64,000 nucleotides of DNA from Macquaria australasica (lineage: Eukaryota > Chordata > Actinopteri > Centrarchiformes > Percichthyidae), in assembly GCA_005408345.1 (NCBI GenBank), contig SEMN01000405.1, forward strand, positions 186,001-250,000, given 5' to 3'. The notes beneath the pieces were generated by a model, which was given only the letters and a program-made list of their open reading frames with translations, was not told the origin of the DNA and did not search any database. Both the position numbers and the translations under genes were made by a program. Below are positions 55,708 through 64,000 of the stretch, piece by piece. Each line of letters begins with the position of its first letter. Position 1 is the first letter of the stretch.

Positions 55708-57462
55708 CATCCAGCCTTTTATAAACCCTTCACATTGATTTGGCCTTTTTTTGTGCTCCATATCACAGCCCGTGTTAATTTTGTCAACAAAAACTATGAC
55801 AAAAAATATTTGTTGGCGAAAACAAGACTAACATGAAATAAAACGTTTTTGGAAACTGTGATGAAATGTCTCACATTGTTTTATTCCTTGATGAAAATTG
55901 TTAAAGTATTGTATGCTCCTGATGCCAGTAATTTTAGCTAACGTTACTGGTCCTTGGAAAGACTTAATGCATCCATTCCCACTCAAAATAAAACAATAAA
56001 GCAACAACTGGGACAAACCAGAAAAATATGCGAGCCAGCATGCCGACATTTACAAAAAAGTAAGCTAACGTTGGCGTAACATTATCTATTTTAGTGAACA
56101 GGTCAGTGAACACATGACTTGGGACTTGACTCTTCAGCTTAGAGCCAAAATTTGAGACTTACTCGTCACTTGCAAAACAATGGCTTTGTCCCACCTCTGC
56201 TTGTAAAGTAATACAATTTATTTTGTGTATTGATATATGACTATATGTGACGCATGTGGATCTAGAATCATGTGGTAAACCTCCACATGCACTATCAATA
56301 CTGGTATGTTATGAAATATCTTAATTCAAAGCAATTCAGATCCTCCCTCACATAGGCACTGACACAAATACACTCCCGCCTCCAAGAGCTGAGAGGGATT
56401 TTATGTTAAAACATTCTTTTATCTTGTTGCTCTGATGATATTGTTCTATACATTCATGCCAGTAACGCACTTTAAACTCAAATGAACTGAAGACGGGGGT
56501 AAAACAGCTTTGTCTTGTTTTTCTCTCTGCTGTGTCCTCTCTCTTTCACTGTTATATCAGCTTTTGCCATGGTCTCTCCCCCTCTGCCTGTCCAACCCAG
56601 AATCCAGACGCCTAACACTAAATGGTAAAAGCAGCATCTGTGTAAAGAAGAATGTATTATGCATATCTCACTATAAACATGATGATTTAATTAGACCGCA
56701 ATGCAAACGCTGTGTCAGAAGCATTTAGCGCATGCGGTGCACCTCTTACGGAGGCAAATTGTGTGTCTCTCTGTGTGGGTGTGTATTCAAATCTGGCTCT
56801 GTGTGGAATACATTTAAATTCTTCAGTTAGTATAATGGCCTCGAAGTAAAAGACACTAGAGCATTTAATGTGTTATGCGCTAGGAGGTGCACATTTTGTT
56901 TCTATGCTTAATGACAAAAAGGTCTTTGCACCTAAAATAATGAAGTTATCTTGATGTTGATATTCAGCGGATAGTCATTTTCCCATTGTCAATTACCTGT
57001 ACGGCAAACAAGTAATATCCAACTCTGAATATATTTGGGATTATTGGAAGAGGAGCAGTCACTAAAAATGACTATCCAACAGATTCAAGCTAACCTTAGC
57101 CTGATTATATTCCTCCCACACCTAATTACAATAACGTTCATGGCCTTTATTTCAGAGACAATGGGAAATATAGGAAATCGCCTCAGTGTATCTGAGGTTG
57201 GAACTTTCTTTTAATTGGCTTCTTCCCAAAAGAACTTCAGTCAACTTTGGAAATCAAAGATGTTTGAAATGTAATGAAATAGATTCATCATTTTCCTCGC
57301 CAACAGATGTATTTTCAGCATTCCTTCCTGATTTTACCTTCCTCTGTGTGATTTGCCAGCAGACATTTGATTAGATAAGGTAATGTGTCCAGACAAAGCA
57401 GTCATGATTGTCCTGGACAATGTAAGTACAACTGCAATCATTGTATGTATCCCAAATGTTTG
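55707..57462. other. Unassigned intronic DNA; possible repeat at 55766-55860 and possible conserved segments
   Basis: gtgttaattttgtcaacaaa with gttggcgaaaacaagacta (55774-55830) recalls a teleost interspersed repeat. 56605-56760 and 56850-57130 are repeat-free, with words such as tattatgcatatctcac and gatgatttaattagaccgca, and could be conserved non-coding DNA. Confidence 0.3.
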
Positions 57463-57890
57463 AAGGAATTGTTTGACATTTTGGGAAATACACCCTTTTT
57501 GCTCTCCTGCCAAGAGTTAGATAAGAGGATAAATACCGCTTTCATGACGGTACGCTAAAAATAAGGCTACCAAGTAGTGGCTACAGCCAACCAGTTAGCT
57601 ATAAGCTAAATGGAAACAGCTAGCGGCTCAATCCAAACTTCTAGCACCTCTTAAGCTCATTAATGAACACATCATATCTCTTCACTCATGGTGACTACAA
57701 GACTTCAAGAAGTTGCTACAGTCAGCAAAGTCAGGCTATCCATTTCCCCCTGTCTCCAGTTTTTATGCTAAGCTAAGCTAAGCAGCTACTGGCTGTAGCC
57801 TCATATTTAGCATACAGACATGTGAGTGGTGTCAGTCTTCTCATCTAACTCTCAGCAAGAAAGCAAATAAGCGCATTTCCCAATATATAT
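57463..57890 (+). mobile_element. Dispersed repeat family E, copy 2 (uninterrupted)
   Basis: Left end gaattgtttgacattttggg, then cagccaaccagttagctata, ctcttaagctcattaatgaa, ctgtctccagtttttatgct and the right end gcatttcccaa, which mirrors ttgggaaata of the left end. Inverted ends support a non-autonomous DNA transposon of about 430 bp. Confidence 0.8.
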
Positions 57891-59663
57891 ATACAACTCA
57901 CTGCAAAGCCCCGCGATACGTGCAAATTCTTCGCTATAGTTTAATATTTACTATATTTACTATCACTATTTATTTATAGGCGGTTTTGGTGAGTTTTATT
58001 TTGTTTCTGTCGAGTTTGAAGTGTGTTTTACCATGTGCGAGGTAAAATTGGCTTTGGGGGCTTTGAGGTGAGCAATATAACGGCTGTTTCTGGTTAGGGG
58101 GAGGTGTGGCTAATGTGCCAATTTGTTTTGGTCTGAGATGCTGGTGCTGGTGTGACATCTTGTGGCAGTGAATATTGTACTGTATATAGAACCTTTAAAG
58201 ATTTTGTGTTCTGCAAATACAATCTTAGAATTATTTAATTCCATGTTTGTGCCTGCATAGCCTTTATGGTGGATCTCATTGAGAAGGACTATTAGATTGT
58301 AAGTGGGTGAATAAGACATACATATAAAATATTATTAAGAATACAAGGTAGACCAAGAGCAAAGAAAGTTTGGTTTAACCTTCAGTGTTACAGCAACTTT
58401 TCTACTGCTAGGAGTTGGTCTTTGTGGTGAAATTCGAAGAAATTTCTTACAGTTATGTTCTCTACAAATTTCCCCACAAAAATGATATTAAATCCCCCTG
58501 AAGATAAAAGCTGTAAATTAAACATCTCTGCCCTTAAGACAGCTGTTAATGTGAATATCTGTCAGAGAAAGGAGGAGGACATTTATGTGGCATGGGACTT
58601 TATTAAACAGACAAGGAAATGGCTGCAAGAAACAGAAAAATGAGCAAAGATCCTGGAATGCTGAATAACAGAGTTAATATAGGGCTACAGATTACTGTAG
58701 ATTGCACAGGAATGGTTTTTATGGTTCATCTTGATCTTATTAGAGATGTGTGTGCATTTCATAGCCTCAGGTTATTTCATTCTCATGAGACGTGCACACT
58801 TTGCAGGCCAACAAAGCAGCTTTAACAGCGCTGGTGTTTATCAAGATCATTTATGGGACACAAAGTCCACGTTATTGGCAGTCTAATCTGTTTTCAACAA
58901 CCCTATTTACTGTACCTAGGCTTGCCACTGTCGGTAGGAAATAAAGTCTTACTGTGTAATTGGAGAGATAAGTCGTGATAATACGACTATTGCATCCACA
59001 CACAAAAGGTATTACGTGTCAACCTGTAAGGATTGCAGAAATATATAAGGGTCCGTTCACTCAGTTAGCAAACAAAGGGGCTGCTTGTTAGGGATTTTGA
59101 GTCTGAGAACCCTGATATCACAAGAGATGACATAGCCAGTTGTTTTTAGTATGGTTTGAATTGTGCAGTATTGCACTATGCAAAAACATAATATTATTAA
59201 ATGAATAGTTTTTGAGAAATGCTCTTATTCACTTTCTTGGCGAGGGTAAGATCAGAGGATTTACATCACTCTCGTGTCTATAAGGTAAAATTGAAAATAC
59301 AGCCAGCAGCTGGTTAGCTTCACATAAGGACTTTGCTCATTATTACATTGTTGTGAAATTAACTCTTGTGACAAATTCTCTCTCATGAATTTTTAAATGT
59401 GTGTCCTTTGCTGCACTGTGGTGGACTCTTTTGGCAAACATGCCTAACAAATAAATTTTGGCCTGACTTGACAATTTAATGCCAGTAAAATCTGTCCAGT
59501 AAAGCTGCATCCTGTCCTCCTGGAAATGAAGGAGGTGAAAAAAGAGATTTAAAAGGTGAAAGGAAAGATTTGTGGCTGCTATTCTGTGCCTAATGTGAGT
59601 GGCTGGCATTCATAACCCTTTTGTTATAAGCAAGTTTCTATGTTAAGCTCAAGCCTGGATACA
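57891..59663. other. Unassigned intronic DNA
   Basis: No exon, mobile element or array recognised; frames of 60-88 codons show no domain. Confidence 0.5.
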
Positions 59664-59720
59664 TACACACACACACACACACACACACAGCTTTTGTGTG
59701 TGTGTGTGTGTGTGTGTGTG
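59664..59720. repeat. Opposed (CA)n and (GT)n arrays
   Basis: Thirteen CA units (59664-59689), spacer gctttt, then about 12 GT units (59696-59720). The arrays can pair with each other. A further imperfect GT array lies at 59823-59867. Confidence 0.95.
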
Positions 59721-59867
59721 GCTTGTTATTTTGTAACATGGCATAGAAAGGGTACAGTTGGTCGCCTTTATTTGCATTTGAAGACAGCTATGAATAAAAC
59801 ATAGAATCTCACACTTACTGTTGTGTATGTGTGTGTGTGTGTATGTGTGTGTGTGTTTGTGTGTGTT

Positions 59868-60429
59868 CATGAGTCCCTATGTGCATCTATTAACACAAAT
59901 GAGGAATGTGCTGCCATGCTGAAACAGATGCCAGGTGCGAGCAAAAACATCTTTCAATGCAACTGGCAACATGTCTGACAAATCAACTGACAAGCAAGCA
60001 AATAGAGCTAATTCAAATTACATGACATGCTGTTAAATGGAGATTACAACGTACAGCTTCAAAACTATACAACAAATTCTTTACTACATATGATGACAGT
60101 CTACTAATTGGATTAGTCTTCATCTCAGAAGTTCATGTTCAAGTTGAATGTACTGTTGGAGGCTATCACACTGGCACACAGACAGCATATGTATTTAGGC
60201 TATAATGATTTTTTTCATCATTTTACTGATCATAATTTAATGGGATCGCTGTACATCTGTTACACTGTCCACAGTCACTTCCAAAGTGTCCTTAAGCAGC
60301 ATGGCAGCATCTCTCCTACAACTCCAGGCGCTCTGTACTTTGGCTGACCGCTAATATTTCATAATTGTGCATGATGTGTGTGTGTGTGTGTGTGAGAGTG
60401 TGTGTATGTTTGTGCTTGTGTCGGAGCGC
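59868..60429. other. Unassigned intronic DNA with GT run
   Basis: GT array at 60375-60392. No gene recognised. Confidence 0.5.
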
Positions 60430-60645
60430 TCCCCAAATAACACAAATTCCAATTACCTAAAATGCAAAATGAGGCATAAATTAATCTCCAAATCAACTTG
60501 TAATCCACCATATCCTTGCTGTCAATAAATCAAGCACACCCTCCCTGCAATTACCCTCCTATGATCAGGGCAGGCAGCTGGAGGGTGCGTTGAGTTATGG
60601 CGTTAATAGAGGGGAATGTATCCTGGCCAGCAGGCAGCGTGTTTA
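60430..60645. promoter_or_regulatory. Possible conserved non-coding element
   Basis: Repeat-free, with ccaattacctaaaatgcaaa, ggcataaattaatctccaaa, tgtcaataaatcaagc and ccctgcaattaccc, words typical of homeodomain/TALE-rich vertebrate enhancers. Supported by appearance only. Confidence 0.25.
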
Positions 60646-60691
60646 TACCTGGACGGAGCTGCAAATTAATTTGACTATCAATCTAACTAAC

Positions 60692-60695
<4 letters not shown>

Positions 60696-60731
<36 letters not shown>
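60696..60731. repeat. (GA)n microsatellite
   Basis: Eighteen GA units. The 145-codon frame over this region is low complexity. Confidence 0.95.
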
Positions 60732-60733
<2 letters not shown>

Positions 60734-60954
60734 CGGACACCTGCACATGCTGAGACATTCACACACACACACACAAGCACATACACATTTCTGTGCATGC
60801 AAGTATCTGTAACAGTAACACAAATGCTTATACATAAGGATGCATGTATTAGCACACAAGCTGTATTATGTTACATTAATGAAATTTTAAATTCTGCTTG
60901 TGCAAAGCTTTTTTCAATGTTTAATTTAGACATTTTCCACCAAATGACAGCAAT

Positions 60955-61175
60955 GAATAGGTTCAAACCTGTGGAGTTTGCATATTCTCTCCCTGCCTCT
61001 GGTTTTCATCCAAAGACATGCAGGTAATTGGCAACTCTAAATTGCCCATTGCTGTGATTGTGAGTGTGAATGGTTGTCTGTCTCTGTCAGCCCTGTGACT
61101 GACTGGCGACCTGTCCAGGGTGGCCCCTGCCTCTCACCCAGTGTCAGCTGGGATTGACTCCAGCCCAAGCCCCCA
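60955..61175. repeat. Common teleost interspersed repeat
   Basis: tggagtttgcatattctctc, catccaaagacatgcaggta, caactctaaattgccc, gtgtgaatggttgtctgtct, gactggcgacctgtccaggg, gtcagctgggattgactcca in order. This string is abundant in fish genomes as I remember it; formal class uncertain, probably derived from a non-LTR element. Confidence 0.7.
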
Positions 61176-61330
61176 GGAAGTGTGCCTTTGAAGCCAATTT
61201 GACATAGTGGCCAAAACGTGTAATCACAACTTCCGGGTCCGTTACGTGATGCACACTGGCCTCAAAAGACTTTTTCCCATAGACTTACATTGTGAAAGAG
61301 ACGTCTATAAATCAGCGGATAATTTTTTTG
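61176..61330. repeat. Interspersed repeat (fish type)
   Basis: cacaacttccgggtccgtta, gactttttcccatagactta and gaaagagacgtctataaatc in order, adjoining the previous repeat. Recognised by memory of similar fish sequences; no internal second copy in this window. Confidence 0.45.
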
Positions 61331-61366
61331 ATACTTCCCAGTACGAACACTTAAATAGCCCTTTTT

Positions 61367-61390
61367 ATTATTAATAATAATAATAATAAA
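61367..61390. repeat. (TAA)n microsatellite
   Basis: Seven to eight TAA units. Confidence 0.9.
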
Positions 61391-63324
61391 GGCTCCAGCC
61401 CTAAGCAACCTTCAAGGATAAGTGGGTATAGCTAATGGAAGTCACAGCTCCCTGAGACATTCATTCATAACAACAGTGGGTGCAACTGTGAGTCACTTTA
61501 TAATGATTATAAAAGTCCTTAGGTGCTTTTAAGTCATTCTATGATTAAAATCTAACTAAACTGCTTCAAAATGCTACTAAATGTTACTAAAGAGAATACA
61601 CACACAAACCAAACAGCCCCCACACACACAGAGTGACACACAGAGTGACACATACTAGCCTGTGTCAACTCACTGACACATGAAAATTGTTCAACGCCAC
61701 AACCACCCAGCTCAATGCTGGTTCCATGTCGGGTCAGTGTGTGTACTGCGATGCAGGTGTCAGTGCACCATATAAAAGGGCAGATCTATGCATGAGTGTG
61801 TGTATTTGTGTGTGTATGTTCCACTTGAGTGCTAATATTCCTCTATGTGTAATGTCAGCGACCCCCAACCTGTGAAGCACAGATCAATATGTGTCACTAC
61901 TGATGCGACAACCTTACCTGTGTCTCCATGGACAGTTTAGACCACACACATCATGGATTTGAATCACTCCTTTATCTACATACATTATGACTTTTATCAT
62001 TCAATCTCTTTCTGTTAGTGCCAGGAGGTTCAAGTGTTATGTTGCCTCGGTGTACTCCAGTCTGGACCTCTAAATGTATCAAGTATTTTTGAGTATTGGG
62101 TGTTGCAGGGCACACTATCATGAGTTAGTATCAGGTGTCGAGCAGAAGTAGCAATAGGTTAAGATTTAGCTGTAAGCTACATAAAGCTGATGACATATGA
62201 AATCAAGAAGTGTTTTACATTACTTACTGTGATAATTGTGTTGATGCTATGTTTGTATTATTTAAATAAACAAAACTCTACCAGCTCTTGTGTATGTTCT
62301 ATCATAACAGTAGAAGAAATATGACCTGGAGACGAGTAGTTAAATTAAAATGGAAAACACTAACAGGCATCAAAAGTTGTGTAACTATCACCCAAACTGC
62401 AGCAGCGAGCAGGAATAGTATCTACAGGCCAACAGGCTAACAAGCAGTGAGTCTACTGTCTGACTCCAGTACATAAGTGAACCTGGCGAGCCCTGAAGCC
62501 CCCAAGTGGCCTCTTCTGTATTCTTCGGCATACAGGCTGGAAGTGTGAAGGGCAGCGAGTCTGTACGAGAGTCAGTATCAGTACCGACTCGAGTCAGGTA
62601 GAGTCGAGTATACGGGTTTGTAGTACAGAACAGTCTCAGCAGCGAGCCCATACTGCTACGGTAAGCCCCGAGGGGAAAACGTGTCAGTCAGCCACCACCC
62701 GCGCTGCTTAAAGCTAAACTCTGTCAGACAGCACTCGAGTGAGTTTGCAGCACTGTTGAAGGTTGTAAGGCTTCCATTTATATGGCTGGCAGTAAGTTTG
62801 GTAATATATAAAAGTTGAGTAAGCGAGAGAAGGCGAAAGCTTTTGCCATGTCAGACTTTGCCATATCGAACTGGCAAGATTTGTTCGGAGGGATTTGGCC
62901 ACCACTACTTTCTGTCTCATACCAGAACAGAAACACAACGAAGACATGTCCCTCAGCTGGAAAAACAGGCACATAATGGGACATGTTTGTTTTCAGTTTT
63001 CCCAGATTGATTATTGCATTTCAGCACAGACACCAGCCAATCAACATGCTGGTGTGTGCCTGCAAAAGACAAAGAGAGCAGAAACTACCTCACCTGTTTT
63101 AAATCTGAGAAAACATCTGGCAACTTTCTAATAATCCTTAGTTATATTTAGATGGATTCAAAGACAGCACAACAGTACAACTTACTTCCTTATTTTTCTG
63201 TGTAGTGTATTATCAATCAGTACTTTTTTGGGGTAAATGAAACTTGTAAAGCAAATCCAGCCTTGTTGTTAAGTTGCACTGGTGACTGATTCCACATGTG
63301 CCTCACCTGCTTATATGCTTATGA
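61391..63324. other. Unassigned intronic DNA; CpG-richer part 62400-62960
   Basis: 62400-62960 is GC- and CpG-richer than most of the window (gtctgtacgagagtc, accgactcgagtcaggt, agagtcgagtatacggg) yet has no recognised exon or promoter. Frames of 68-87 codons there have no known domain. Possibly an old transposon. Confidence 0.4.
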
Positions 63325-63640
63325 ATATTAATAATAATAAACTTTATTTATATAGCACCTTTCATACCGGGGGGTAGCTTAAAGTGCTTTACAATACAAG
63401 TGAAGAAACAAGAGAATAAATAAAAACAGGCAAATTAAAATAAGTGCAAATACTGCGCAATAAAACCAAACAATCAAATGAATAACAAAGAAAAGAGGCA
63501 GCAAATAGCAAGAACAGATATGCTAAGAACAACATAATATGCGAAAGATAGAAATAAAACAAAGGAAGGCATAAGAACAATTAAATATGTAAAAGATAAA
63601 AACAAAACAAAGGGAGTGACAGTTAGTTAAAGGCAATTAC
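63325..63640 (-). mobile_element. LINE-type 3' tail fragment, reverse orientation
   Basis: taataataataaactttatt, tatatagcacctttcatacc and taaagtgctttacaataca in order. The reverse complement matches a 3' end string common on fish retroelements. The following A-rich sequence has no coding potential. Confidence 0.5.
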
Positions 63641-64000
63641 AGCCTTGGAAGAGGTGTTAAAGATATACTTGACCAAAATTGTGGGCCTCAGGATAAACAG
63701 AAAATAAAATATAATGCTTGCATGTTTGACAGACTATGATGAATGATTTAGGTCAAATATACAACTACCTTTATTTATCTTTGTACTCTCTGCAGGTTAT
63801 GAATGAGTGAAGGTGAAGGTGTAAAAAAAACATCGAGGGTGGGGTTTAGCTTGGGTTACGCAGCATGGAAGCCAATGTGTGTGTGGGACAAGTGGTGTCT
63901 AGAGTCACCTGGCCAAGGTGACTCTACTGAATGTGTGTGTATGTGTGCATTATTTGTGTGCAGTACTTACTGTATTTACCCCCAGGCCTCTATTTAAAAT
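63641..64000. other. Unassigned intronic DNA
   Basis: No gene or element recognised to the window end. Confidence 0.5.

Larger units (their letters stand above)
52600..64000 (-). other. Inferred upstream intron of the IL1RAPL gene
   Basis: The minus-strand acceptor at 52600-52607 shows that an intron lies on this side. No exon coding the first part of Ig1 (with its WYK and CALFY-type motifs) was recognised up to the window end, so the intron should exceed 11.4 kb. Contents are itemised separately. Confidence 0.7.

Overview
The window is vertebrate nuclear DNA, almost certainly from a ray-finned (teleost, perch-like) fish. Three things point there. The only convincing coding sequence is two spliced exons of an interleukin-1-receptor-accessory-protein-like (IL1RAPL) gene. 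There are dozens of (CA/GT)n, (GA/CT)n and (TA)n microsatellites. The interspersed repeats are types common in teleosts: L2-like, RTE-like and L1-like LINE remnants, hAT- and Harbinger-type non-autonomous elements, and 'gctaacatgct'-type repeats. Nothing bacterial, viral or CRISPR-like was seen.

The gene lies on the minus strand. One exon (52413-52599) carries the end of immunoglobulin domain 1 and the first half of domain 2. A 92-bp intron follows, then a second exon (52167-52320) completes domain 2. Both exons are bounded by AG/GT splice sites, their phases join correctly (2-0 and 0-1), and all four cysteines expected in this domain are present. The paralogue (il1rapl2 or il1rapl1) cannot be settled from these 113 residues. 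No other exon of the gene was found. By inference, 1-52166 is part of one very large downstream intron and 52600-64000 part of the upstream intron, in keeping with the huge introns known for this family.

Region by region. 1-11 kb holds CA arrays, a terminal-inverted-repeat element with a duplicated end (2432-2993), and copies of dispersed families B, C and D. 11-22 kb holds a complete 124-bp hAT-like MITE with an 8-bp target duplication, more B/C/D copies, a polypurine tract and an RTE-like LINE tail. 22-34 kb holds B copies, a LINE 3' tail, hairpins and another polypurine tract. 34.3-36.4 kb is a cluster of stacked and nested elements: MITE family A, a Harbinger-like element with a Myb/SANT-like fragment, a SINE-like tail, and family E split by a second A copy. 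38-46 kb holds a family D copy with a tandem internal structure, an L1-like LINE C-terminus, long CA and TA arrays and a polypurine tract. 50.6-51.9 kb is an L2-like LINE sitting between blocks of an imperfect pentanucleotide array and itself split by a family A MITE. 53.7-64 kb holds more A, B and E copies, stacked microsatellites, a few quiet AT-rich stretches that could be conserved non-coding elements, and common teleost repeats near 61 and 63.3 kb.

Family letters A-E are my own labels for groups recognised by comparing copies inside this window. They are not database names. Apart from the two exons, essentially every long open frame is either a microsatellite translated in one of its frames or chance, or belongs to a transposon remnant.
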